Source: Staphylococcus intermedius NCTC 11048 | Lineage (GTDB): Bacteria > Bacillota > Bacilli > Staphylococcales > Staphylococcaceae | DNA: 51,566 nucleotides | Assembly (NCBI RefSeq): GCF_002902385.1 | Contig: NZ_PPQH01000007.1 | Location: 1-51,566 of the forward strand | Direction of reading: 5' to 3' | In this document: piece after piece, positions 18,451-30,588 of the stretch | How positions within the stretch are numbered: the first letter of the stretch is position 1 | Layout: the number at the start of each line of letters is the position of its first letter | Translations under genes and position numbers: made by a program | Notes under the pieces: generated by a model | Told to the model about the DNA's origin: nothing | The model's database searches: none | Seen by the model: only the letters and a program-made list of their open reading frames with translations

Positions 18451-20861
18451 CTAGTCCACAAATAAGTCTTCAATTTCACCAAATGTATTGGTATCTACGA
18501 CAAAACTTCCATTTGTGTACTGTTCTGACAAGTGAATGTCTTTAATCAATCCTGTTACCTCATCTTGTTGAGATACAAGTCGATATTGTGACTGCTCAGG
18601 GTGACAAACACGTGCTGCAACGACACGATGGGGTTGTTTTTTCAATTCTTTTAACAACGTAATTCCTCGTTGTGCACGTTTCGCTTGTTGTAACACTTTG
18701 AAGCCAATTCGTTTTAATGCACCGCGTTGTGTCGCAATTAAAATCGTATCTTGGGGTTGAATGTGATCCGCCAAAACGACATGGTCTTCATCTTTCAAGT
18801 TAATCGCTTTTATTCCTGCCGCACGCAATCCAGTATCTGGTAGTTCTGACATCGGATAAGTCAGCGACATGCCTCGGTGTGTTAATAATGTGATGCATTG
18901 TGATGCCGCATTAGCAGGCACATACATCACTGAGATGAGTGCATCGCCTTCTTTCACTTTCATCGCGACAAGTGGCTTCGATGTTCTCGTTGATTTAAAG
19001 CCAGACAATAAACTTTTCTTAATCATCCCTTGTCGTGTTGCTGTAATTATCGCATGCTCATCATTAAAATCAGACACTGTGTAACAATTTACCACACGTT
19101 CATCTTCTTCAATTGGCACGATTTGAGATACATGTTGGCCTAAATCTTTCCATTTCACATCAGGCAATTTATGCACAGGAATGAGAAGGTATCGACCTTT
19201 GTTGGTAAAGACCATCACGTAATCTTGCGTATTCGTTTCAATGATTTTCAATACACCGTCACGTTCTTTTAAGCCGATTTCTTCTTTACCGCTAGCATTG
19301 AAACTTCTGAGCGATGTGCGTTTAATATACCCTGCTTGTGTCAAACTTAACATGACTGTTTCACTCGGTACAATCACTTCTTTATCGATCTTAATTTCAG
19401 AAATTTTCTCCTCAATGACCGACAGACGTGGTTGCTTAAACTGCTTTTTAATTTCTGATAGTTCATCTTTGATCACATTGAGTAAAGCGTCGTGATTTTC
19501 TAAAATATGTTTGAGTGCCGCAATTTTTTGTTTTAATTCATCATATTCTTCTTGTAACGCTACAATGTCAGTGTTCGTTAAACGATATAACTGCAACATA
19601 ACGATTGCTTCAGCTTGTGTTTCTGTAAAGTCATAAGTTGCTACTAAATTATTTTTCGCATCTCGTTTATTTTTTGAATTTCTGATTAATACAATGACTT
19701 CATCCAAAATAGAAAGTGCTTTCATCAATCCTTCTACGATGTGCATTCGCTCTTCTGTATGTTTCAAATCAAAACTTGTACGACGTGTGACCACTTCAAT
19801 TTGATGGTTCAAATAACTGCTAATAATCGGTTTAATGCCCATCAATTTCGGGCGACCTTCCGTAATCGCAACCATGTTAAAGTTGTACGCCACTTGCAAA
19901 TCTGTATTTTTGTATAAGAAGTTTAAAATCGATGTCGCATTTACATCTTTTTTCAATTCAACAGCGACACGTAAACCACTACGATCCGTTTCATCACGGA
20001 CCTCTACAATACCTTCTACTTTTTTATCGGCACGTAATTCATCAATCTTTTTCACAAGACTGCTTTTATTCACTTCGTATGGGATTTCTGTCACGATAAT
20101 TTGACTACGTCCATTACGCAACGTTTCGATGTCAGCTTTTGCACGTACAATGACTTTCCCTTTACCTGTTTCATAAGCCTTTCTAATACCATCAATACCT
20201 TGTACAATACCACCTGTCGGAAAATCAGGCCCTTTAATGTATTGCATGAGCTGTTTTACTGTCAAATCAGGATTGTCGATATATTTCAATGTCGCCGTAA
20301 TCACTTCAGCTAAGTTGTGTGGTGGAATATCAGTTGCATAACCCGCTGAAATCCCTGTTGAACCGTTCACCAATAAATTCGGAAAACGTGCCGGCAATAC
20401 CATAGGCTCCATTTCAGTATCGTCATAGTTCGGTACAAAATCGACAGTATCTTTATGAATATCACGTAAAAGCTGTTCAGATAACTGACTTAATTTCGCT
20501 TCAGTGTAACGCATCGCAGCAGGAGGATCATTATCGATACTCCCGTTATTCCCATGCATTTCAACGAGCACATGACGCAATTTCCAGTCTTGACTCAAAC
20601 GGACCATCGCATCATACACCGAACTATCGCCATGTGGATGGAGCTGCCCAATAACGTCCCCTACTGTTTTGGCACTTTTACGAAAATGTTTATCGTACGT
20701 ATTACCATTCGAATACATAGAATAAAGAATCCGACGCTGTACGGGTTTCAATCCATCGCGTACATCCGGCAAAGCACGCTCTTGAATGATGTATTTACTG
20801 TAGCGACCAAAACGATCACCAATCACGTCAACTAAAGGTAAATTTTGGATGATTTCAGCCA

Positions 20862-20862
<1 letters not shown>
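18451..20862 (-). CDS. parC: DNA topoisomerase IV subunit A (GrlA)
   Basis: An 803-residue ParC, which cuts and rejoins DNA so that ParE can drive strand passage and decatenate sister chromosomes. The catalytic tyrosine is Tyr119 in AAMRYTEAK. The quinolone-determining region reads [15 protein letters not shown]: Ser80 is the wild-type residue, and position 84 is Asp where S. aureus has Glu. Asp84 is, to my knowledge, normal in the S. intermedius group. The C-terminal beta-pinwheel spans roughly residues 490-800. Its ATG shares one base with the parE stop (TAATG), so the two are translationally coupled. No clear terminator was found after it. Confidence 0.97.
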
Positions 20863-22859
<1,997 letters not shown>

Positions 22860-22874
22860 TCAATTCCCCTCCTA

Positions 22875-22888
22875 CAAACATACGTTCG
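22875..22888 (-). promoter_or_regulatory. LexA-type box upstream of parE
   Basis: On the minus strand this reads CGAACGTATGTTTG, one base from CGAAC-N4-GTTCG. The box nearest sosA has the same deviation. It lies in the parE leader just ahead of the ribosome-binding site. I could not fix the promoter, because no hexamer pair upstream stands out. Confidence 0.65.
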
Positions 22889-23149
22889 TTTATCAAACTA
22901 TACAATAGCTATTCTTATATAAATCTAGGTAAAATGCAAGCCTAATCTAGATAGCAGGAAAAAATAATATTATTTTTATGTACGTTTATTATTGATTAGA
23001 TACTGCAATTCAAGTCAAATCATCATGCATTAATGATACATTTTTAAATTCGTTCGTCACATCAATCAATTCAACAAATTATAAAAATAACTCATTTTCT
23101 CTAAAATTATGTTAAAATAGGAGTAGGTACTAAAAGGATGTGAAGAATC

Positions 23150-23731
23150 ATGGTGTTAATCCTACTATTCATCGTTAGCTATTTAATTGGTTCCATACCA
23201 AGTGGCTATTTAATTGGTAAGATTTTCTTCAAAAAAGATATTAGAGAATATGGAAGTGGTAATACAGGAGCCACAAATAGTTTTCGTGTACTTGGGAAGC
23301 CAGCTGGTTTTGCAGTCACATTTTTCGATATATTCAAAGGCTTTATCGTTGTATTTTTACCGGTACTCTTTAATGTAGAAATACACGGCTTACTTGTAGG
23401 GATTTTTGCAATTCTAGGGCATGTTTACCCAATTTACTTAAAATTCCGTGGTGGAAAAGCGGTTGCGACGAGTGCAGGCGTGTTGCTTGCGGTTAATCCA
23501 ATTTTGTTACTCATTCTTGCCGCTATCTTTTTCATCATTTTGAAATTAACAAAATACGTTTCTTTATCAAGTATTATTGCAGCCATTTGTTGTGTCATTG
23601 GTTCATTCTTCGTGAGTGACTACATTATGCTCTTCACAAGTTTTGTTGTGGCGATATTGTTGATTTATCGACATATGAGCAATATTAAACGAATTATCAA
23701 AGGAACAGAACCGAAAATTAAATGGATGTAA
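23150..23731 (+). CDS. plsY: Acyl-phosphate glycerol-3-phosphate acyltransferase
   Basis: A 193-residue membrane acyltransferase making lysophosphatidic acid from acyl phosphate and glycerol-3-phosphate, the first acyl step of phospholipid synthesis in Gram-positives. The three PlsY motifs are visible: [10 protein letters not shown] (residues about 13-22), [16 protein letters not shown] (about 36-51) and [14 protein letters not shown] (about 97-110). About five hydrophobic helices follow the known topology. The length is slightly below S. aureus PlsY (about 202). AAAGGATGTG precedes the ATG. It corresponds to Bacillus yneS, which also sits divergent from parE. Confidence 0.95.
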   Translation: MVLILLFIVSYLIGSIPSGYLIGKIFFKKDIREYGSGNTGATNSFRVLGKPAGFAVTFFDIFKGFIVVFLPVLFNVEIHGLLVGIFAILGHVYPIYLKFRGGKAVATSAGVLLAVNPILLLILAAIFFIILKLTKYVSLSSIIAAICCVIGSFFVSDYIMLFTSFVVAILLIYRHMSNIKRIIKGTEPKIKWM

Positions 23732-23754
23732 TCATAACGTTTTAAATTTCTGTG

Positions 23755-23811
23755 AAAACCCCTTACAATAAGGTTAAATTATTTTAACCTGAATATTGAA
23801 AGGGGTTTTTT
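23755..23811 (+). terminator. Terminator-like hairpin after plsY whose 3' arm holds the yneR ribosome-binding site
   Basis: AAAACCCCTT (23755-23764) pairs with AAGGGGTTTT (23800-23809), and an inner perfect stem joins AGGTTAAA and TTTAACCT (23771-23790). TTTTTT ends it at 23811. The AAAGGGG that should serve the next gene (GTG at 23814) is inside the 3' arm. The element may end plsY transcripts, and where read-through occurs it would hide that ribosome site. Confidence 0.75.
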
Positions 23812-23813
23812 AC

Positions 23814-24119
23814 GTGAGCATTGAACTTACAGATAACGCTGTCCAATGGTTCAAAGACGAACTAGAGTTACCTGAAGCAGGAAAGGTATTACAGTTTTAT
23901 GTGCGATATGGTGGCGAATTCCAACTTAAACAAGGTTTTAGCCCCGCTTTTAATGTAGAATTTGAAAGTGATATTGACGAAATTGGTTTTGAAGAAACTT
24001 TTGATGAAATTCGTATCGTAATTGCCGAAAAAGATGTTTGGTACTTTGAAGATCACAAACTGCACATTGACATTAATGATGATGAAGTGATATATCAAGC
24101 TGAAACGATCGAAGCGTAA
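23814..24119 (+). CDS. HesB/YneR-like protein without cysteines
   Basis: A 101-residue acidic protein of the HesB-like (IscA-fold) family, closest in type to Bacillus YneR. The family pattern of short beta strands is visible ([35 protein letters not shown]). True iron-sulfur carriers of this fold use three conserved cysteines. This protein has none, so it probably does not carry a cluster in the IscA way. The start is GTG at 23814, eight bases after GAAAGGGG; an earlier TTG at 23796 overlaps that site. Its position between plsY and a thioesterase matches Bacillus yneS-yneR-yneP. Function unknown. Confidence 0.75.
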   Translation: MSIELTDNAVQWFKDELELPEAGKVLQFYVRYGGEFQLKQGFSPAFNVEFESDIDEIGFEETFDEIRIVIAEKDVWYFEDHKLHIDINDDEVIYQAETIEA

Positions 24120-24137
24120 ATATGGATCCACCACTTA

Positions 24138-24198
24138 TAAAAGGTGTCGAACAAGAAATCTAATTCTAATTGCAAGATTTCTAGTTGACACCTTTTTA
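24138..24198. terminator. Bidirectional terminator between yneR-like and thioesterase genes
   Basis: AAAAGGTGTC...AGAAATCT pairs with AGATTTCT...GACACCTTTTT around a loop of about 13 bases. It is a long, nearly complete stem with A and T tracts at its ends, between two convergent genes. Confidence 0.92.
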
Positions 24199-24270
24199 TA
24201 TTTCAATATCTTTATGAAACAAGCTTTATCATCGCGCTGAATCAAACTGCTTTCAGAACATAAAACACGA

Positions 24271-24720
24271 TTATTTCACTTCCAAATCCTCTCCAGCTTG
24301 ATTTCGTTGGTCCACATCATGATACACGTCATACCAATTAGGAAACGCTTTATCTAAACGTACAGGTCTCCCTGCATCCTTCGTAATAATGACGTTATCT
24401 GTATATCCTGTTGTAACGACTTCTCCTTTGGCATTATAGATTTCATATTGATAACGCGAACGTAAACGTGAAAATCGCGATACCCACGTTTTAATCGTCA
24501 CTTTTTCAGGATATGTCACACTTTTTTTATACTGTATATTAAGTTCTGTCACTGGTGACACAATCCCTTCTTGTTCCATTTCTGCATAGTCCAAACCTAA
24601 TTTACGTATGTAATCGGTACGTGCGACTTCAAACCAAGTTGCATAATTCCCGTGGTAAATCACACCCATTTGATCCGTTTCTTGATATCGTGCTTCAATC
24701 TCTGTTAATGCATAAATCAT
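24271..24720 (-). CDS. Acyl-CoA thioesterase, hotdog fold (YneP type)
   Basis: A 149-residue 4-hydroxybenzoyl-CoA thioesterase/YbgC-type protein. The N-terminal pattern ARYQETDQMGVIYHGNYATWFEVAR is split here only by its own length; its key residues are Asp18 near TDQMG and the YHGNY/WFE active-site turn. Members hydrolyse acyl-CoA or acyl-ACP thioesters in the cytosol; the acyl chain is not predictable. It lies next to aconitase on the same strand, with its own promoter region and the acnA terminator between, as in Bacillus (citB-yneP). Convergent with the HesB-like gene. Confidence 0.85.
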   Translation of the reverse strand: MIYALTEIEARYQETDQMGVIYHGNYATWFEVARTDYIRKLGLDYAEMEQEGIVSPVTELNIQYKKSVTYPEKVTIKTWVSRFSRLRSRYQYEIYNAKGEVVTTGYTDNVIITKDAGRPVRLDKAFPNWYDVYHDVDQRNQAGEDLEVK

Positions 24721-25002
24721 TCTTTAACCTTCTTTCTATATTAGCGAAAAATATCATATTTGTTTATATACGGCTCTTTTCAAATCAACGTTGCCTCACA
24801 TATTGAAACATTTACTTTAGCTTTATCCTTCTCTTTTACATTATCGCATATTTAAGACCATTTGATACAGTGTAGACCCCTTGTCAATGAACTATAAAAG
24901 CTGACAGTCCAATTCAGGTTACCATAATATAATTATAGTCAGTTTGAATGTTTAACACGATTGTTAGAGGCTTTTGTGTCCTTCTCTTCAAGGCAAAATA
25001 AA
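24721..25002. other. Intergenic stretch upstream of the thioesterase gene
   Basis: About 280 bases without a supported gene. It is AT-rich and should contain the thioesterase promoter on the minus strand, but no hexamer pair with good spacing stands out. A short palindromic AT segment (ATAATATAATTAT) lies near 24925. Nothing else was recognised. Confidence 0.5.
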
Positions 25003-25035
25003 AAGGGATAAGTGCCTACAAAGACCTTATCCCTT
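25003..25035 (-). terminator. Terminator after acnA
   Basis: AAGGGATAAG pairs with CTTATCCCTT around a loop of 13 bases. On the minus strand TTTTTATTTTG follows. It lies 25 bases past the acnA stop. Confidence 0.9.
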
Positions 25036-25059
25036 ATGATTAAAATCTGTACGATGCAA

Positions 25060-27765
25060 TTATTCTGAAGCTAACTTCTTACGCAATACAAGTTGTAAAA
25101 TACCGCCGTGGCGATAGTAATCAATTTCAACATTTGAGTCGAAACGTGCAGTCGCGTCAAATTCAACTGTTGTACCGTCTTCTTTAGTCGCTGTGACTTT
25201 AACCGTTTGACCTGGTTGAACATTTTCATCAATATCAACAGCAATCGTTTCTTTACCGTCTAAACCTAGTGTATCTGCAGATTCGCCTTCTTTAAATTGT
25301 AAAGGCAATACACCCATCATCACTAAGTTTGAGCGGTGAATACGTTCGTAGCTTTGTGCGATAACTGTTTTAACACCTAAAAGATTTGTACCTTTAGCGG
25401 CCCAGTCACGTGAAGATCCCATACCGTAGTCGTTACCTGCGAGCACAACTAAACCAGTACCGTCTTCTTTATATTTCATTGCTGCATCGAAAATCGGCAT
25501 CACTTCACCCGTTGGCCAGTAAGTAGTGAATCCACCTTCTGTACCTGGCGCAAGTTGGTTTTTAATACGGATGTTCGCAAATGTACCACGTACCATCACT
25601 TCATGGTTACCACGACGAGAACCGTAAGAGTTGAAATCACGTGGCGATACACCATTTTCTGTTAAATATTGACCTGCTGGCGTATCTTTACCGATTGCAC
25701 CTGCTGGAGAAATGTGGTCCGTTGTCACTGAATCACCAAATTTACCCATTACACGTAAGTTGGATAACGGTTGGATAGCACTTGGTTCTTTTGATAAACC
25801 TTGGAAGAACGTTGGATTTTGAATGTATGTGGATTGTGGATCAAAGTCGTACAATGGTTGATCAGTTGTATCGATTTGGTTCCATAATTCATTGTTATCA
25901 TACACGCTCTTATATTCTTCTTTAAATAATTCAGGTGTCACTACGCTTTCAACTGCGTCAGCCACTTCTTGAATTGAAGGCCAAATATCTTTCAAGAACA
26001 CATCATTGCCTTGTTGGTCTTGACCTAATGCTTCGCTGTGAAGATCGATATCTACTGTACCTGCTAATGCATAAGCAACAATAAGTGGTGGTGAAGCTAA
26101 ATAGTTCGCTTTCACTAATGGATGGATACGACCTTCGAAGTTACGGTTACCTGATAATACAGAAGTCACAAGTAAGTCTTCATCAGCAATCGCTTTTTCA
26201 ATTTCTTCTAATAATGGACCTGAGTTACCGATACAAGTTGTACAACCGTAACCTACTAAGTTGAAGCCCAATTGATCTAAGTAACTTTGTAATCCTGAAT
26301 CACGTAAGTAACCTGTAACAACTTTTGAACCAGGTGCTAATGACGTCTTCACATAAGATGGTACCGTTAAACCTTTTTCAACCGCTTTTTTCGCTAATAA
26401 ACCTGCACCTAACATCACGTATGGGTTAGATGTGTTCGTACAAGACGTAATCGCAGCAATTGCGATATCCCCTGTCGTCATTTCAGTTGTTGAACCATCT
26501 TTAAAGTTGACTGTCGCTGTTTTGTCGAATTCCGCTTTGTCTAAACCATGACCTTGGTTACCCGCTGGTGCTGTAACAGATTTTTCGAATTCTTTTTTCA
26601 TGTCGCTTAAGAAAATTAAATCTTGCGGACGTTTAGGACCAGATAAAGAAGCTTCAACTGTTGATAAATCTAAATCTACCACATCTGTATAGTTAGGTTC
26701 TTCATTAACATCGAAGAATAAGTGGTTTTGTTTTAAATATTTTTCAACTGTTTCAATATGCTCTTCTGTACGACCTGTTAAACGTAAATATTTTAAAGTT
26801 TCATCGTCAACTGGGAAGAAACCACAAGTTGCACCATATTCAGGCGCCATATTCGCAATTGTCGCACGGTCAGCAAGTGGTAATTTGTCTACACCAGGAC
26901 CGAAGAACTCAACAAATTTTCCAACAACACCTTTTTTACGTAATAGTTCAGTCACACGTAAAGCTAAGTCTGTTGCATTCGCACCTTGAGGTAATTCATT
27001 TGTTAAGCGCACACCGATCACTTCTGGAATTGGGAAGTATGAAGGTTGGCCAAGCATACCCGCTTCAGCTTCAATACCACCAACACCCCAGCCAAGTACA
27101 CCAAGACCGTTAATCATTGTTGTATGAGAGTCTGTACCTACTAATGTATCAGGGAATGCGACTTGTTCACCATTTTCTTCACGAACGTGTACGACATTAG
27201 CTAAATACTCTAAGTTAACTTGGTGAACGATACCTGTTGCTGGCGGTACAGCGTTATAGTTATCAAACGCTTTTGTCGCCCAGTTTAAAAATTGATAACG
27301 CTCATAGTTACGTTCAAACTCTAATTTCATATTGCGCTCTAATGCTTCAGGATTCGCATAGCTATCTACTTGTACTGAGTGGTCGATAACTAAGTCCACT
27401 GGTACTTCAGGATTGATTTTTGATAAGTCCCCACCGACATCGTCCATCGCTTTACGTAATGATGCCAAGTCTACTACTGCTGGCACACCTGTAAAGTCTT
27501 GTAAGATAACACGTGATGGCTTGAATGGCACTTCACCTTTTTCATTTTCTTTACCAAAAGTTGAAAGTGCTTTAATGTGTTCGTCAGTAATGACAAATCC
27601 ATCTTCTTGACGTAATACAGATTCAAGTAATACACGAATTGAGTATGGTAATCGACTAATTTGTGTGTAACCTTGCTCTTCTAAAGTGTTTAAATCGTAA
27701 TACGTTAAATTCTTACCATTTAATTGGAATGACTTTTTTGCTTGTGCTTTTAATTTTGAAGCCAT
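25060..27765 (-). CDS. acnA: Aconitate hydratase A
   Basis: A 901-residue aconitase (AcnA/CitB, IRP type) converting citrate to isocitrate in the TCA cycle through a [4Fe-4S] cluster. The three cluster ligands are Cys442 in ITSCTNTS and Cys508/Cys511 in [10 protein letters not shown]. The substrate segments [21 protein letters not shown] and [12 protein letters not shown] (swivel domain) are intact. It is full length for the family. GGGGGG precedes the ATG. Transcription should start near 27798. The upstream region holds two ATAA-N7-TTAT palindromes and a Fur-like box, described separately. When the cluster is lost, aconitases of this type can bind RNA; that is family knowledge, not seen here. 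Confidence 0.97.
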   Translation of the reverse strand: MASKLKAQAKKSFQLNGKNLTYYDLNTLEEQGYTQISRLPYSIRVLLESVLRQEDGFVITDEHIKALSTFGKENEKGEVPFKPSRVILQDFTGVPAVVDLASLRKAMDDVGGDLSKINPEVPVDLVIDHSVQVDSYANPEALERNMKLEFERNYERYQFLNWATKAFDNYNAVPPATGIVHQVNLEYLANVVHVREENGEQVAFPDTLVGTDSHTTMINGLGVLGWGVGGIEAEAGMLGQPSYFPIPEVIGVRLTNELPQGANATDLALRVTELLRKKGVVGKFVEFFGPGVDKLPLADRATIANMAPEYGATCGFFPVDDETLKYLRLTGRTEEHIETVEKYLKQNHLFFDVNEEPNYTDVVDLDLSTVEASLSGPKRPQDLIFLSDMKKEFEKSVTAPAGNQGHGLDKAEFDKTATVNFKDGSTTEMTTGDIAIAAITSCTNTSNPYVMLGAGLLAKKAVEKGLTVPSYVKTSLAPGSKVVTGYLRDSGLQSYLDQLGFNLVGYGCTTCIGNSGPLLEEIEKAIADEDLLVTSVLSGNRNFEGRIHPLVKANYLASPPLIVAYALAGTVDIDLHSEALGQDQQGNDVFLKDIWPSIQEVADAVESVVTPELFKEEYKSVYDNNELWNQIDTTDQPLYDFDPQSTYIQNPTFFQGLSKEPSAIQPLSNLRVMGKFGDSVTTDHISPAGAIGKDTPAGQYLTENGVSPRDFNSYGSRRGNHEVMVRGTFANIRIKNQLAPGTEGGFTTYWPTGEVMPIFDAAMKYKEDGTGLVVLAGNDYGMGSSRDWAAKGTNLLGVKTVIAQSYERIHRSNLVMMGVLPLQFKEGESADTLGLDGKETIAVDIDENVQPGQTVKVTATKEDGTTVEFDATARFDSNVEIDYYRHGGILQLVLRKKLASE

Positions 27766-27804
27766 TGAATATCCCCCCTGATATTTTTATATGCCGTTTA
27801 TTTA

Positions 27805-27833
27805 ATTGTATAATTAACGCTTTGTGAAAACAA
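27805..27833 (-). promoter_or_regulatory. acnA promoter
   Basis: On the minus strand TTGTTT (27828-27833) and TACAAT (27805-27810) are separated by 17 bases. The leader to the ATG at 27765 would be about 33 bases. This is the best hexamer pair in the 301-base gap. Confidence 0.7.
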
Positions 27834-27887
27834 CTAAATGGAGCGCAAAAGTAACCATTTGGTGTTTTGACTTTCTAATCAGTTGCT

Positions 27888-27934
27888 ATAAGTAAAAGTT
27901 ATAATATTGATATAGCGTTATAAGTATATGTTAT
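27888..27934 (-). promoter_or_regulatory. Two ATAA-N7-TTAT palindromes upstream of acnA (CcpC/CcpE type)
   Basis: ATAAGTAAAAGTTAT (27888-27902) and ATAAGTATATGTTAT (27920-27934) share the form ATAAGTAnAnGTTAT. Their centres are 32 bases apart, about three helical turns. Bacillus CcpC binds ATAA-N7-TTAT dyads at citB, and the staphylococcal homologue CcpE activates citB. The sites sit about 97 and 129 bases before the predicted start of transcription, suiting an activator better than a blocker. Confidence 0.65.
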
Positions 27935-27938
27935 TAGT

Positions 27939-27953
27939 TGAGAATGATTTTCA
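27939..27953. promoter_or_regulatory. Fur-like box between acnA and opuD2
   Basis: TGAGAATGATTTTCA differs at two of 15 positions from the staphylococcal Fur core TGATAATGATTATCA. It lies next to the distal ATAA-N7-TTAT site, about 106 bases before the acnA -35. Confidence 0.45.
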
Positions 27954-28066
27954 ATAACATTGGATATTACGCATGGTCATCTCAATGAGGTCTTAAAATC
28001 AATCCGTGTGACAGCATTAAAAATACGGCTGATGATATGCAATCACCAACCGTAAAAAATTCGTAT

Positions 28067-29701
28067 TTATTTTTCTTGTTCGCGCAAGCCTTTGCGTTTT
28101 GAAATCAATTCCTCTTCATAGTCTTGCTGTGAATTTGCAACGTATTCTTTCAATCGATGCTTATTCGGCGTTAAAGTAAGACCTAGGAATTTACGCTCTT
28201 TATTGGCATCTTTATAGAAACTGATCATCATCAGTATCACGATAAAGGAGAATGGTAATGCACTAATAATCGCGGCACTTTGCAAGGCATTTAAACCTGC
28301 TTCACCATCACCACCACCTGAAAGCAATAAGACGAATGCGATTAATGATTGCGCAATCCCCCAAGTTACTTTAATGAAAGCACTTGGATTAAGCGAACCA
28401 TTTGTTGTTTGCATGCCTAAAACGAATGTCGCTGAGTCTGCTGATGTAATAAAGAATGATGCAATAAGTAATAAAGCGATGATCGATAGGACGATACCGA
28501 GTGGAATCTGGTGGAACACACCGAACAGTTGTGTTTCTGCTGACATATCAAAAATTTCTTTATGTTTTTTAGCAGTTTCAATACCTAATACGCCAAAGAC
28601 ACTAAACCAAATGAAACTTACGATAACAGGTACAAGTAAGACCCCAGAAATAAATTCTCGAATCGAACGTCCTTTTGATACACGTGCGATGAAGACACCT
28701 ACGAATGGGCTCCAACTTAACCACCAACCCCAATAGTAAAGCGTCCAGTCAGACATCCACTCACGCTTTTGTGGGTTCGTAGCTGCTGCATCAAAACTGT
28801 TAAATAAAAATGAATTTAACAAACTACCTGTTGAACTTGTAAACATATTTAAAATGAGTACTGTCGGTCCAACAATTAAAGCAGCAATTAACAATACTGT
28901 ACCGAGTCCAATGTTTAAATTACTTAAATATTGAATCCCTTTACTTAAACCTGACCATGCACTCATGATAAACAAGATCGTTACAACAACAATTATGATA
29001 GATTGCGTCACAATGGTATTTGGTAATCCAAATAAGTAATGTAAACCACCTGAGATTTGTAATGCTCCCATACCAAGTGAAACTGCAACACCAATCACTG
29101 TTGCGAATACTGCCAACACGTCGATAATTGTTCCGATAATCCCATCAACATGGTCTCCCAAAATAGGGCGCAACGTTTTAGAAAGTAATCCTGGTTCTCC
29201 TTTTCTAAATTGTGCATACGCTAATGCTAACGCAACAACGCCATACACTGCCCATGCGTGAAAGCCCCAATGGAAGAAAGTTGAACGCAATGATTCCGTA
29301 TATGCTTCCGTAGTTTGCGGGTCAGCATTAGGAGGTGCCGCAAAGTGAGAAATCGGTTCAGCTGCCCCGTAGAAGACTAAACCAATCCCCATACCTGCAC
29401 TAAATAACATTGCAAACCATGAAATTGTATTGAATTCAGGTTTGTCGTTAGGACGGCCCAATTTTAACTTTCCGATTGGGCTAAATATTAAAAAGATACA
29501 GAAGAATACGATGATCGTAGTTAAAATGAGATAGTACCAACCCAGCTTGTCTGTAATCCAAAGTTTAATCGTATTCGTAAATTCACCAAACTGTGTTGGA
29601 ATGAATACACCAATTAGTACAATTGCAAACACGATAACTGCACTAATTAAGAATACGGGTGAAAACTTCTTACCATTTGGTTCTGGAGTTGAAGAATTCA
29701 T
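28067..29701 (-). CDS. opuD2: BCCT family glycine betaine transporter
   Basis: A 544-residue betaine-choline-carnitine transporter with twelve predicted helices. The family's glycine-rich segment is present (FSAGMGIGLVFYGAAEP, about residues 96-112), and the tryptophan-rich substrate signature reads YYWGWWLSWSPFVGVFIARVS near 315. Such proteins import glycine betaine or similar osmolytes with Na+. Length and the order acnA-opuD2-mscL match S. aureus opuD2. The ATG at 29701 follows AAAGGGAG at a longish 11 bases. The charged C-terminal tail (QQDYEEELISKRKGLREQEK) is of the kind used in osmosensing. Its neighbour mscL releases solutes on osmotic downshift, giving an uptake/release pair. Confidence 0.9.
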   Translation of the reverse strand: MNSSTPEPNGKKFSPVFLISAVIVFAIVLIGVFIPTQFGEFTNTIKLWITDKLGWYYLILTTIIVFFCIFLIFSPIGKLKLGRPNDKPEFNTISWFAMLFSAGMGIGLVFYGAAEPISHFAAPPNADPQTTEAYTESLRSTFFHWGFHAWAVYGVVALALAYAQFRKGEPGLLSKTLRPILGDHVDGIIGTIIDVLAVFATVIGVAVSLGMGALQISGGLHYLFGLPNTIVTQSIIIVVVTILFIMSAWSGLSKGIQYLSNLNIGLGTVLLIAALIVGPTVLILNMFTSSTGSLLNSFLFNSFDAAATNPQKREWMSDWTLYYWGWWLSWSPFVGVFIARVSKGRSIREFISGVLLVPVIVSFIWFSVFGVLGIETAKKHKEIFDMSAETQLFGVFHQIPLGIVLSIIALLLIASFFITSADSATFVLGMQTTNGSLNPSAFIKVTWGIAQSLIAFVLLLSGGGDGEAGLNALQSAAIISALPFSFIVILMMISFYKDANKERKFLGLTLTPNKHRLKEYVANSQQDYEEELISKRKGLREQEK

Positions 29702-29868
29702 AAAATAACATACTCCCTTTCCTTATATTAAATTTTAAGTATCACACACTAATAATTAAAAAAACTCAATAATTAAATTAAAAGTGCAATCGACATATCT
29801 ACCATAACAAAACATTATCATATAATCAATGTACTGAGAAATGTAAGGATTTTTATGAAAATTTTATA

Positions 29869-29896
29869 TTGCAATAATGTTGCTTTAGTGTATAAT
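29869..29896 (+). promoter_or_regulatory. mscL promoter
   Basis: TTGCAA (29869-29874), a 16-base spacer and TATAAT (29891-29896) lie 43 bases ahead of the mscL ATG, which has AGAGGTG as ribosome site. Confidence 0.8.
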
Positions 29897-29939
29897 CATT
29901 TTTGTTATTCAAAATTTTAGCTAGTAGAGGTGATTAAAC

Positions 29940-30299
29940 ATGCTACAAGAATTTAAGGACTTTGCATTGAAAGGTAACGTGCTTGACCTAGCAATCGCTG
30001 TTGTCATGGGGGCCGCTTTTAATAAAATCGTTACATCATTAGTTGAAAACATCATCATGCCATTAATCGGTTTATTATTTGGTGAAGTTGACTTCGCGCA
30101 AAACTGGTCAATGTATGGTATTAAATACGGTATCTTTATCCAATCTATCATCGACTTTATCATTATCGCATTTGCATTATTTATTTTCGTTAAAATTGCA
30201 AATACAGTTGTAAAGCCGAAAGAAGAAGAAGTTGTCGTTGAAGAAAATATCGTATTATTAACTGAAATTCGTGATTTATTACGTAAAAACAATCAATAA
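29940..30299 (+). CDS. mscL: Large-conductance mechanosensitive channel
   Basis: A 119-residue MscL. The amphipathic N-terminus [23 protein letters not shown] leads into TM1 with the gate-lining glycines and alanines (residues about 14-40); only short parts of it are quoted as key pattern FKDFALKGN and [10 protein letters not shown]2 is at about residues 66-92, followed by a charged cytoplasmic helix ([14 protein letters not shown]). The channel opens under membrane tension and releases solutes on hypo-osmotic shock. Length equals the S. aureus protein within one residue. It has its own strong promoter and a terminator. Confidence 0.96.
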   Translation: MLQEFKDFALKGNVLDLAIAVVMGAAFNKIVTSLVENIIMPLIGLLFGEVDFAQNWSMYGIKYGIFIQSIIDFIIIAFALFIFVKIANTVVKPKEEEVVVEENIVLLTEIRDLLRKNNQ

Positions 30300-30310
30300 T
30301 ACACGTTGCG

Positions 30311-30350
30311 ATGAAGCTGTGAAATTCAATTTTCTCAGCTTCATTTTATA
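30311..30350 (+). terminator. Terminator after mscL
   Basis: ATGAAGCTG pairs with CAGCTTCAT, with an inner GAAA/TTTC contact, and TTTATA follows. It lies 11 bases past the mscL stop. Confidence 0.75.
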
Positions 30351-30427
30351 TGCAACAATATTATAAAACAAAACTATCGCATTACGCCTTGATTGCCGAT
30401 TGAAACAAAATTTCTAAAATATTATCG

Positions 30428-30474
30428 AAAAAAGCCACCCATGCCTTTGAATTTAGCAGCATCGGTGGTTTTTT
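30428..30474. terminator. Second hairpin between mscL and sbcC
   Basis: AAAAAAGCCACC pairs with GGTGGTTTTTT around a loop of about 24 bases; A and T tracts make it usable in both directions. It probably ends sbcDC transcripts, although it lies 115 bases beyond the sbcC stop. Bases 30475-30588 hold no supported gene; a weak open frame there is discussed in the findings. Confidence 0.65.
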
Positions 30475-30588
30475 CATTTGCGTCGAACAAATGCTAAACT
30501 GGTTTGTCTTATGCACTTTAATGATGATTGATGGGAGCATCTACAAAGAAACATGGGCTATATTTGCATCTTGTGCACCAATCATCGC

